This document shows positions 38,616 to 48,829 of a stretch of DNA of 64,000 bases, piece by piece (the stretch's first letter is position 1; the number at the start of each line of letters is the position of its first letter). Under the pieces are notes generated by a model. That model was not told where the DNA came from and ran no database searches. It was given only the letters and a program-made list of their open reading frames with translations. The stretch comes from Klebsormidium nitens (taxonomy: Eukaryota > Streptophyta > Klebsormidiophyceae > Klebsormidiales > Klebsormidiaceae): NCBI GenBank assembly GCA_000708835.1, contig DF236961.1, positions 310,001 to 374,000 on the forward strand, written 5' to 3'. The translations under genes and the position numbers were made by a program.

Positions 38616-41600
38616 AACCTGCCCCCTCGACTCCCCCACAATCGCTCCACCGCCTGTGGGTGGAGCTCCCCCCCGCCCATCTCCGCTCTGATTCGTTCCG
38701 GACGTTTCGGACTGCGTACCGGGAGGAGGTCCGGCGGCTGCGGTGCTGGACGGCGACGTATGTCGGAGAGGGCCTCCTGCCGCTCATAAGCGACCGGCAC
38801 TTCGGCATATGCAATGCACTGCCTGGCATTCAGCATCGTCAGGCGAGGTGAGCGTGACGTCATCTTCCTCACATGTTGCTCACTTCTGGAAGGGCCTCCT
38901 ACCGCTTATCACCGGCCTGCACTTACGGCACGCGTAATGCGCCGCCCGTCATGCCGCACAGTCAGGCGAGGTGAGCGTGACGTCATCTTTTCCAGTTCAT
39001 TCTTTGGGTCAAAAGGATGAGCGACGCGCGTCGTTGGGGAAGGGCCTTTCTGCCGCTCATCAGCGACGCGCACTTCGGCATATGCAACGCACTGCCAGGG
39101 ATTCAACAGCGACAGCCGAGGTGATGCTGACGTCATCTTTTCACGTCACGTCATTGACCAGTAGAGCAAGCGACCTGCCGAGTAGCTTCGCTTGGGAAGG
39201 GCCTCGTGGTGCTCATCGGCGACCTGCACTTTGGCATATTCAACGCACTGCCCGGGATTAAGCGCCGTCAGGCGAGGTGAGGATAACGTCATCTGTTTCA
39301 GTTCGAAAGATTCATGATTTACTGAAAGGGTGAGCGACGCAACGTACTTGTTTGATGATTTATTGAAAGGGTGAGTGACGCACCGTACGTGTTTGATTGG
39401 GAAGGGCCTCCTGCCGCTCTTCAACGGACTGCACTTCCCCGTGTGCAGCGCAGTGCCTGGGACGAATACCGCCAGGCGAGGTGAGTACTGACGACAATTT
39501 AGATTTTCCGGAATGTGATTTGTAGATTCGGCGGCGGCTCCGTAGACTGAAACCAATTTTCGACAAAAGGTTCGATATCGACCGAGTACTGTTCTTGACA
39601 GGGAGGGGGCTTTTCTGAACGACGTTCTTGGCCCCACCTTTATCGTCCCCCAGTCTTTTCTGGGAAAGCGGAGTAAAGAGAATAAGAGGCGTCTTGTGTT
39701 TCGGGTTTGGTAAATTGGCCGACGAAATGGCTTTCCTGAGATGGCTCGTTAAGTTGCGGGTTTGAAGTACAAATGACCGAGTCGGATGCTGTCAGACCGG
39801 GTATCATAGGTGTGATGGCGCTTGAAAGCCCGTCAATCCCGAACTCAAGACGCCAAAGTGAGATTCTACTCCCCTCGACAGAAAGATGTCCACGAAGGGC
39901 GCTGTGGGGTGCTTACGTCACGGACAATCCCAACAACGTGAGCCCGTGTGAAATGCAACAACAGCAAAATTACAGCACGAAATAAGTGGCCCATTGGCCC
40001 AGTAATAAAATCCTACAACTCTGAAAGTCTCTTTTCTCTGCAGGATGATGTTCTCTAAAGGCTCCCTGTGGGTCGCTTGCAACACTGACACGCTGGACAA
40101 CGGGAGCCCATACGGAATGCAACATCGGCAAAATTACAGCACGAAAAGAGTGGCCCACGGACCCCACTTAACACAAAACCCAAGACCCTAAACTTCATGG
40201 TTCAAAGCCACCTCTTCGGTGCAGGATGACGTTTGCTAAAGGCGCGCTGTGGGGTGCTTACGTCATTGACATGCTGGACAACGCAAGCCCATACAAGAAG
40301 CCACAACGGCAAATTTCCAGCATGAAAGGAATGCGCCGTCCACTCCCCACTTGATAAAACCTCAAATTCCTGAAAAGCAGTGACTTCAAACCCGTCTCCC
40401 TTGCAGGATGATGTTCACGAAAGGCGCGCTGTGGGGTGCTTTCGTCACTGGCACGCTGGACAGCGCGAGCCCGTGCGACCTGTACTACGCGCGGCACGAC
40501 AGCCAGCGCGAGTTCAAGGAGGGGCCGCTGCAAAAGCTGGCCAACCTGTCCAAGGGCATGCAACATAAGATGCTCAACATCGTATACCTTATGGAGGACC
40601 TCAAGGTGCGTACCTCGCAAACAATCAATTCTGTGCGATTTACTTCCTTCAATGATTGGCCCGGGACAAAACGAAACTAGGGTGCTCAAGAGTGCTCTCC
40701 GCTGCGCAGTCTAACAAATGTCTCGAAAAGAGCCACTAACGAGTGCCAATTCCTAAAGCCAGTCTTGAGTTCGGCAGGGGTTTCCAATGATTCAGCAGTG
40801 TTACTTTACTGATGTTCCAACAGAAACGTGACCTGAAACAGCTTTTTGGGTCGAGGTTTAAGGGATGGTTCAAAGAGAAGAGAAGCCTGAGATGGAGAAG
40901 CACCCCTTTGTCGATCAAGGGAAACATGCGAGCCGTGCTGACTTTGAGCTACGGCGTTAGCGGCACAGATGGGTTGCCATTCCTACGCTTTCTGGAGCCT
41001 CTTGAAAGTCAAAGGAGCGCTTTTTCGACCTGATGAATCAAAAAGAAACTCGTTGGAGACATGCATCAGCCATAGTAAGCACTCTGCTGGTTCGAAGGTT
41101 CACGTATCAGGGTCTTTGCAAAGTCGAACAAACGACATGCAAAGTCCAGATAAGGGGATTTCGGCGTCTGGCTTTGCCGACTCGCCTACGAAGTCCCGTC
41201 AAAGCAAGAGGCCTGATTTTCTTCTCTTTCAAGGCTTGTTCTCTGGTATTCTGAGATGGTATATGGGGGCGGCACCGGGCAAACCGGGTCGACGTCAAAG
41301 GGATGCCTTTAAATCCGGCATCGGCATCGCGCAGAACCATCGACCTGAGCCAGGGCAGCCCAAATTGGGCCGTCTCAATCTCCCCGACGCTGAGCAGCAA
41401 CGCTCTCCCCGTATTCCGCCGGAATCCGCCGGATTCTGAAACGGCATCCTTCCACTCGCAGGACGAAGCTACATACGGCCCCGACCTTTACCGCCTCTAC
41501 GGCGCACTCCATAAGTCCGGCGGCCTCGCCCTCCCTCCCCCCGTGCGCGGTCACGCGTACCACCAAATCTCCTTCCCCGAGCTCACGGACCCAAAACCGC

Positions 41601-43313
41601 CGTCCCCGTCACAGGGGGGTGAATCCTCCGGCAAAAGCAACCCCCTGGACGCGGACGACGTGGAGTTGATCAAGTTTGAGGAGAAGCCGCTGTTCAACCC
41701 GTGTACGTTATTGCCCAACGGTCATTTGGCGCCTTGGGGGTCGTTCTGGTTTAATAAGAAGCGGCTCCTTGCGACGGGAAAGGGTTTGCAGGAAGCGGGA
41801 GAGCGGGGGAGGCAACTTGTACAGGTAGGTCTTGGAAGGACGGGCATTGATCCGACTGATGGTTGAGCTTACGGTGAAAGTCAGCTTCCGCTATCAAGGG
41901 AGCGATAACAACCGATGATGCTTCTTTTCAGCAGCAAAATCTACGTGTGTCGTTTATGTGAAAGGCTCTTTGTTAGAATTGAAGCGCATCGGAAAACGAA
42001 TACCAATATTTGAAAGTAGAGTCATAATCTTGGTTGGCCGGATTTTGTTAGGGGTCAAGGCCGGGTTTGGATGTTAGCAGACCAAACCAGAAGGTCAGGA
42101 TCTCAGAACTGCTGCTTCCAACTACTGATTCGAGACTTGAGCAATAACACGCGGAGTCTCTTATCGTGTAAATCTGGATACAAGATATAGTTGCGTATGT
42201 CTTATCCGTAGACGCTCTTTTCCTCGCGTCTTCCTTTCCTCAATCCAATATGTATTGTGTGCAGGGTCTCGCGCAACAAACATTGAGCGCCCACGTGAAA
42301 CGTTACGACTGTCTCGCATCCGGCGGGATGCCAACCCTAGAAAAGTACCTGGATTTCGCCAGGTATGACATGGGGATTGCGACCGGTTTGGGCCTCGCGT
42401 TTTGCGCGATCGGGCAAGGGTTAGCGGATGCCGGTCAATGGGAACCAACCGAGGTTGCGCTAACCAAGCTGTTTGAGAAGATTGCGAAGGCGCTGACGCT
42501 GACCAGCGAGATCTACCGGGTCATGACCGATCTGAGGTTAGTTGTTAACTTCGGGTTATCGTTGTGCCCTCGTTTTTGGCGGGTCGGACTAAAGCTTTCA
42601 TTGAGCCAATGCGCTTTTTCGTGCACCATGAGGGTGAGTTCTGTAAGCTATAGAGTTGGCTTTTATTTGCGCTTCCGTTCGCTCTACGTAGTAGATAGAG
42701 CTTGGGACGAAGCCCGTTGTTTTGCGAGCAATGATTGCACCTTGTCGATCTCGTTTGCTGCAACCTCAGCACCTCGCTTGGAAAGTGACGTCGACACAAG
42801 AGCGACGTCAGCGGCTGGGCTTAGCACTAAGCAGCATTTATCATTCCCCTCGTTTTCAGACTTCTCGCTGCGTCGTTCTTCGATAATGAAACGCTTAGTG
42901 CCAGCGCCTGAAATTGTCTCCTCTGACCCGCACCTCTGCGAGACGTTCCAACACGCATCATAACCTGACAATATACGCCCAGTGCCAGCGCCTCAAGCCC
43001 TCTCCTACGACCAACGTTTGCTTTCCATCTTTGCAGGACGTATCAAGACGACCTGGTGCACTGTCGGCTTAACGCCGTGGCAATCCGCATGCGGGAGGCT
43101 CTTTGTAGCAACAAGGAGGCGACCGACTTCCTCATCGCCAAAGTGGCGCTCGACGTCGAGGCGTTGGAGTCGGAGATCTTGGCGCGCGCGTTGACGGACC
43201 TGTTTTCCCGCGCATGCTGGCGGCTCATATTCGACGTGTGTCGCGGCAGCGTGGCTAGGTTTCTGGCAACGGAGCATGACCAATGTGTGGAGGTCTTGTT
43301 TCACGATGCATAA
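38616..43313 (+). CDS. Gene B: class I terpene-synthase-fold protein with atypical metal motifs (5' end not found)
   Basis: Five exons join in phase: b1 38616-38847, b2 40407-40605, b3 41462-41824, b4 42265-42536, b5 43037-43313 (stop), about 446 residues plus at least one upstream exon. The C-terminal 180 residues follow the class I terpene synthase alpha-domain pattern: GMPTLEKYLDFARYDMGIAT (like the PTxEEYM helix), then IYRVMTDLRTYQDDL and RLNAVAIRMREA, like NDIRxFxxExxxxLNAVTLxM in diterpene synthases, then KEATDFLIAKVALDVEALES. The NSE/DTE motif would be TDxxTxxxD, departing at both ends. No canonical DDxxD is visible; DEATYGPDLYRLYG at the start of b3 or the LDADDVE patch are candidates. 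b3 carries a Pro/Ser-rich insert. Paralogue B' has b1, b4 and b5 of identical length. Catalysis is doubtful and function unproven. Confidence 0.6.
38771..39490 (+). repeat. Tandem echoes of the 3' half of exon b1 (gene B)
   Basis: The segment starting GGCCTCCTGCCGCTCAT and ending in donor-like AGGCGAGGTGAG occurs in the real exon (38771) and again at about 38893, 39043, 39200 and 39415. Spacings are 122, 150, 157 and 215 bp. Each copy is diverged but keeps a GAGGTGA end, so several could act as alternative donors. Confidence 0.85.
39883..40605 (+). repeat. Tandem echoes of the 5' half of exon b2 (gene B)
   Basis: Copies of GCAGGATGATGTTCACGAAA with the following GCGCTGTGGGGTGCTT start at about 39884 (acceptor lost), 40044, 40225 and 40407. 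The last is the full exon. Spacings are about 162, 181 and 182 bp. Three of four retain a pyrimidine tract and CAG acceptor. Confidence 0.88.
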
Positions 43314-43880
43314 TGGATGTCGAATGGATGGTCAAAGTTGGTTAGCCGAGTGTAAAACGCACTTGCAAAAGCACGTGGCAATAGGAAGCGCTTAGGCTGT
43401 TCCTCGCATAATCTACTCATACAAGCCTCTGATAAATGTGTCCCCTTTGTCGAACTTGACGAGCTAGGTCGCATGTGAGTTAAGGAGACGCCATCTTGGA
43501 CTGGATTACATCGGTGTCGAGCAATGTGAGTGAAATTGTGCTAGCTTGTTTGCGCATGCACCAAATTCTTTTAGCAAGTGTAGTGTCAAGCCACCGTACT
43601 CGTTCGTTAATTGGCAAGAATCATAACCGCCGAAAGAGAAGCACCACGATCCCTACTATGTTTAGTTGACTGCGTCTACTGTATGATGCTCCTTAAGCAC
43701 GCTGAAGGATAGCTCCGACTCAATTGCATGATGAAGTTGCCTAATGCATGCTTGTCTGCGAGGCTTGAGGAGTTCTGCATGGGCCCATGTCGTGGCGGCC
43801 AGCTGTTGAAGCTTACGCACTAACATGTGCAATTTACGATGTTTTTGTGAAATTTGGGTCGTATCATATGATATGGCATC

Positions 43881-43904
43881 GTGCATGACATGCATGTCAT
43901 GCAC
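43881..43904. repeat. Perfect 24-bp palindrome containing CATGCATG
   Basis: GTGCATGACATG followed by its exact reverse complement, with a CATGCATG centre. That matches the RY element bound by B3-domain factors (ABI3/VAL type) in plants. Function here is inference; it is far from any start codon. Confidence 0.7.
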
Positions 43905-44550
43905 AAATTTGATCGCCCCTCGCGAAAGGATCTATATTCGATACAGCAGCCAGCGATCTGTTGCTTACAGACCCACATATCGCATGATCGATTTTGCATA
44001 TGCACGTGGGCAGCACGTTGTGTCGGAAACGCTACGGTTTGTGGCCGGAATATTTTGCGCACGCGTGGTAGAGGTGGCTCATGCATGGAGTTCTGCAGGC
44101 TGATTGAGCAACTCGTGCTCCCTAGGCTTATGGGCGGCCGGGATTGAGGTGACGGGGACGAATCTTGCATATGGCAGGCCAAGGTAAAAGGACTCTCAAC
44201 TATAGTAAGATCTTGATATGAGTCCTCTGGAGCCGGCCTGCATGACATGCATATTCCCACTGAGCAGCGTTTGTGTTTCTCAGTTGTGAGCCCAGCTAGT
44301 GCACGATGCAACTCATCTTATAAGATCCTGCAGCATTGCTGCTCTTTGAAATATCGAATGAACTGCAACGTATTATGGACTCTTGCTCGCTGGAGGTAGA
44401 TCTCATATACGCATTATATTTTTTCTATGTACTGTGGTGCTGTGGCAATGATAACTTGAACCAGCAGATAAAAGATATTGTATGAAAAGTCCGCAAACTG
44501 CACATGGCTATGCATACACCAACATGTTACGAATTGACGTGCAAGTGCCA

Positions 44551-44800
44551 GTACTGCCATTCGAATTCGCACCCCAGGTCCGCGAATAATTATTTTCAAA
44601 GTTTTTCTGATTTCGCATCGGCCAGGATAATTTATTTTTGTTTTCGTTTTTGCCCTTTTTGCCTGCTAAAAGAGCAAGTTTTGGGTCCAAAAATCTTGGT
44701 TTTTTCAATTCGACTTTTCGACCAGGCAGGAAATAATTTCCGAAAATTTTCGACCTGGGCTAAAATAATTATTTTCTATGCGAATTCACAATGGCAGTAC
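44551..44800. mobile_element. MITE-like element with GTACTGCCATT ends
   Basis: Left end GTACTGCCATTCGAATTCGC at 44551 matches in reverse complement the right end TGCGAATTCACAATGGCAGTAC ending at 44800, with one 1-nt shift. About 250 bp, strongly AT-rich (TTATTTTTGTTTTCG) and non-coding. The GCGAATT and AATAATTAT words tie it to the 11651-11922 element. Confidence 0.75.
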
Positions 44801-45017
44801 CAGTGTTCTCTTACACTACGGGCAGTTTGCGACTAGAATGTACAAATATTGCGACAGAATGCAGACCTGGCTTTGTATGCCGAATCCAAGATTGGTCCCT
44901 TAACATAGTCTGGTCAGGCAGCGTCCAAAGTAGCGTAGTGACTTGCTTTGAACACTTGTATTCTCAAAGTCTCATATTTTTTAAGTAGCCTGGTGTGTTC
45001 GGTGAGGACTTTACCGA

Positions 45018-45947
45018 CTACTTGCACGCTCCACCAGACAAGCACGAGTACACAATCTGCTCATACGCATTTTGTCCCTTGACATTGGGGTGGTACGACT
45101 CATCAGAGCCCCGGACATATGGAAAGGAACCTATCTTCTCAGAGGTTACGTCGTTGATCCAGGGGTCCTTTGCACAGACGGCGTGCCCCTCGAACGCGTT
45201 CCGAGTGTCAACGAACTGGAATCTAGGCATGTCAACCATACTAAGCTTGATCACATCCGCCAGCTCATTGGCCAGCCGATTCAGGCCAGTCGTTTCTTGG
45301 TCTGTAAGAAAGAGTCTCGAATCACAACTCACGTTTGTGAAAAGCCTTGGATAGCCAGTCACCAGGACCCGTGCGTTTGGTGCAACAGATCGCAGCACCT
45401 TGTATAGCAGAGACAGCCTCCTTGGTAGCTTGTTGGCGATGAATTCAGAAGCGGCATCCAGCTTGCAGGGCGCATCACCGAAGCGGAAGCCTCCTCCTCC
45501 CGGTCCGCTGACTAGTTGAACAGACGGGTCAAACAGGACACACTCTTTGAGCACATCGCCGAACCCCGCGTCATTGCCCCCGACACTAAGCAACACCACC
45601 TCCGTCACGTTTAGATATCCAGCTGACAGCAAGCTCAGCTGGTCATACACGTTGCCGCTTTGAGCACCATTGCATGCCAGGGAGGTCAGTTGCACATTGA
45701 GGCGCTTGGCAAGGAGCTCTGGCCATGCAACAGGTGATCGTTTGCACTCAAGGCTCGACTTGACGTAGTTGTCGGTACTCCCCACCCCTGCTGCGTAGGA
45801 GTCTCCCAGAGCTAGATACACCGGGCGCCGGCCTGCAGGTTCGTTCCAATCCGATGATTCTGAGTGTGGTTCCTTCAGCCCGATCGTATATTTCTGATTA
45901 TGTCTTGCAAAGAGGTGGATAAAAGAAAGATACAAAACAAGTAGCAT
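45018..45947 (-). CDS. SGNH/GDSL-type esterase or lipase, bacterial-like, intronless
   Basis: Serine ester hydrolase with the SGNH fold, predicted to be exported. A single uninterrupted frame of 309 residues, unlike its intron-rich neighbours. Block I is YLALGDSYAAG with nucleophile Ser50; block II region ACNGAQSGNVYDQL (Gly94); block III VGGNDAGFGDVL (Asn125); block V SDESYHPNVKG with catalytic His286 and Asp283. Further motifs typical of actinobacterial SGNH proteins are CKRSPVAWPELLAKRL, TGYPRLF, FVDTRNAFEGHAVC and DPWIND. The N-terminus is hydrophobic (LLVLYLSFIHLFA), fitting a signal peptide or anchor. Plant GDSL lipases have a different block layout and several introns, so acquisition from bacteria, or via fungi, is likely. 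Paired Cys residues (for example Cys91, Cys136, Cys161, Cys208) suit a secreted enzyme. Confidence 0.9.
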   Translation of the reverse strand: MLLVLYLSFIHLFARHNQKYTIGLKEPHSESSDWNEPAGRRPVYLALGDSYAAGVGSTDNYVKSSLECKRSPVAWPELLAKRLNVQLTSLACNGAQSGNVYDQLSLLSAGYLNVTEVVLLSVGGNDAGFGDVLKECVLFDPSVQLVSGPGGGGFRFGDAPCKLDAASEFIANKLPRRLSLLYKVLRSVAPNARVLVTGYPRLFTNVSCDSRLFLTDQETTGLNRLANELADVIKLSMVDMPRFQFVDTRNAFEGHAVCAKDPWINDVTSEKIGSFPYVRGSDESYHPNVKGQNAYEQIVYSCLSGGACK

Positions 45948-46506
45948 TGCAGCACAGCAGGGTTGTTGCAGGATTCCTCTTGTATTCCTCCCATTGTTGA
46001 ACGCCTTCCCAAGGGGAGGTCGTAGAAAGGGCAGTGTACAAGTTAGTCACTACAAAGTACTTGTGCACACCCTTTGATAATACAGGACGCCACAGCGAGA
46101 ATGTTGCTGCTTGAGTTGCAAAGCGGCAGAAGCTCCATGAGAGAGTTCTCAAATGATGCTAGTCTAAAAGAGCCTCCTTTTGTTTGTTCCAGTCAAAAGA
46201 TTACCGTCCGGTGGTTGCTGAAAAGGCAACTTCCAACTTAATCTTTCCATCAGAGATAGATTACCACTATAATATATGATATGAGAGCTGACTTTACAGA
46301 GATGGGGACGAGGGGCCTATGTTCTTAGCCTAATGTTCTAAAGCTCATATCTGCCGGCCCATATCATATTCTCAGCAGTACACATTGTTTTCACCAATGA
46401 GATGCGGTGCAGTCTACACAGACGTGATCAAGTGCTCACTAGCAACACTAATTCTTTAAGGATCGCGTTAGCAAATGCCCTGAAGATAACCACCTCGTGG
46501 ACTTAC

Positions 46507-46861
46507 CCTGACCCAGCGTCGCATATGTCAAGCAGCATTGGAAGTCTTCTGGTCCCGGGCATTCATCAGTCTTGCTTTCCCCTGAGCACTGGTCCAACCA
46601 TCCGCAGGAACCACCCAGCGAGCAGGATGTCTTGTAGCAGCATTTTACATCTTCTGGGTCATTCTTGCAGTAACCAGCCGCGTAATTGCCTCCGCCAGCT
46701 GTGCACGTTGACGTTTTCAAACACACCCCGGCATTGGGACCAGCAGCGCACCGATCATTGAGTGCGCTCTCAGCATGACGAGCTGCTTTTAAGCAAGCTG
46801 CAGACATCAGCCATACAAACAACACCATCTTGCAAAGCGCTTGGTAGGGAGGACACTTCAT
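46507..46861 (-). CDS. Small secreted Cys-rich protein, first exon
   Basis: Starts with a signal peptide (KMVLFVWLMSAACLKAA) and carries two tandem Cys motifs: CLKTSTCTAGGGNYAAGYCK followed by NDPEDVKCC, then CSLGGSCGWLDQCSG followed by CPGPEDFQCC. This C-S/T-x-C-GG...DVKCC pattern recalls the Cys-rich modules beside lysozyme-like (GH25) and NlpC-type domains in fungi; that comparison is from memory. A strong donor GTAAGTCC follows at 46506, so a second exon is likely but was not found before 45947. Without splicing the frame stops at 46448 (137 residues). It sits head to tail behind the SGNH gene on the same strand. Confidence 0.6.
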
Positions 46862-48829
46862 GGGCCCACTTCATCTGAAGCACATTATCGTATAAAAGTT
46901 AGGTGTATTACTATTACAAGTGGAACCGTCTCTGGCTGAGTGGGAGGGCACGGGGGGACACCCTTTACGAAGCTACGCGTGCTGTTCATGGCTGGTTGAC
47001 CAATGTCTTTGAAGTTGGCACAGCACTCAAGTCTCAAAAGCGCGCCACACGTTTCGTGATCGCTGCATCACTGACCATCTCCTTCTATCCGAACCAACTT
47101 GATCGTCCGTAGAACCCGAGTGTGAATCAGGGGATGTGTGACCATCGCAACGGATCTCTAATCGTAAATAAAAGTACGGACGGTATTCACATTCTCTGAC
47201 ACGCAAACACATGCTCAGGAATAAATACTCTGACAGAAGTAAGATGCGATCGAGACCGAGACCAATTGGTGATCAATCTCTCTCTAATCATTGATAGGCA
47301 AGTCGTCAGACTGGTGGCGACTTTCCGCTCATGCAGCTCGGTCCCGCCACGTGGCACTCTTGTGCGTAGTGCTACTCGGAATCCGGATTAATTGGATCAC
47401 TTTGCAGGGTGACCGGCCGAATTTGCGGCGCGCCACTGGCCGGTCATCATGACGCAAGTCGGACAAAGTACACTACCGTACGGTATTACGGCATACAGAA
47501 CATGGTCGGCCGCCCGCAAACGGGCGGGGATAGCTTGCCTCTTATCGGCGAGGATGTCACGTGCAACAATGGATGCTGTAAGTTGCACGCAATATATGGG
47601 GTATTTGCAGGCACTAATATTAGCTCAGTGCAGACAAGCCCATATTGGCAAGTGCGTGCCAGAGTTCAGTATCACCTCGTAGATTAGTAGGGAGTGGCAA
47701 ATGTTCAGCCTCTGTAGGGTTTATTTATCTTCGAACACTGGCGATCATTTGTCGCAGACTGCCGCATCCCACTAGGCGGCGCGGAGCGGCGTCGTACAGT
47801 GTTGCCCAAAGCGCGGCTGGCGTGGAAGTGGGGGGAAAGTGGCTTGAAATCTAAAACCAGTGGCTTCTCTAAGTTAGAGGCAAGCCAATGAATATCCTGC
47901 TTGAGGGCATATCCTGTTTGCGAGATTCAAGCCCCTCTTTGATACCTTCATGTCGAAGCTCCCCTGTAAGATTTTATCAATCCTAGCGGGCCGGGATATA
48001 CTATAACCGGCCCGAATATTTTTGACAATTCCGGCCATCCGGCCACTGATTACACCGTTCTTTGGGACTGATTCCGGGTCTCAACACCTTCCTGTAATTA
48101 ACTTCGGGATCACCGCAGACTGAGCCTGTACACTCTTCCTTTTTCTAACGCTTGCATGCTACTCATGCATGCCTGCTTTGACTCTCTGCTTGCACATTGT
48201 TTGCTACTATCATGGCATGCATGATGCTTGCAGTGTGTTCCTTTGCGTTAGCTGTTTGGGGGGTATTGAGCATTGTTAGCGCCTGCAAGGATATAGCTAG
48301 ATACCATGTGGCAGCGTAGCTACGGATCCAAATAGGATCCAAATATCCTGAGACCCTTGGACTCGGTCCCAGTTAGATTGATGACTGCAGTTGACATGCA
48401 ATGCTTAATTGATACCTGTGGCCCCGCGGTCACGGTTCCTTGATTCAATGTACATGACTTTTCCCTTCCGTTGATGAGATAGTGAACAGTATTACAGTAG
48501 AGTCAACACTCGAGCCGACTGGGCACGGCAACTATAATGATTCAATCAGCACTCGGCTTATAAGATGCTTAACTTGTCTCAAAGACACTCTTCTGCTTAA
48601 CCAGAGCAATCCGATTCTGCAATTTTGCAGAGTGATTCGTTGTTCGCCTCTCCTGCGGTCACGTCGGGTGCTTGGTACTGTACACTACATACCATCGGAA
48701 AAACGTTACACTGACTTAAACTCTTCCAAGCACTACGTTCTCGAATCTATACTTCACTTAATCATCTGTAGATCGTGGGCGGCCATTGCTCCAGCTACGA
48801 TCGTGACTGGCAGCCGTGCTGCAGGCTGC
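46862..48829. other. Intergenic centre of the inverted duplication
   Basis: No gene recognised. Includes short TGCATGC-rich stretches (48160-48215), like those at 43.7-44.3 kb on the other flank. Open frames are short and featureless. Confidence 0.5.

Larger units (their letters stand above)
43314..45017. other. Intergenic between gene B and SGNH hydrolase
   Basis: Convergent interval without a recognised gene. It holds a 24-bp perfect palindrome (43881-43904), many CATGCA/TGCATG words from 43730 to 44270, and the inverted-repeat element at 44551-44800. Confidence 0.5.

Noticed and set aside
41462-41510. DEATYGPDLYRLYG as the DDxxD motif of a terpene synthase
   Set aside because: Kept only as a candidate: it is about 200 residues before the NSE-like motif, with an insert between, and lacks the second acidic pair.
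45018-46861. Single spliced gene joining the Cys-rich exon to the SGNH domain
   Set aside because: The donor at 46506 leaves phase 1, and the acceptor-like sites near the SGNH start need phase 0 or 2, so no simple splice joins them.
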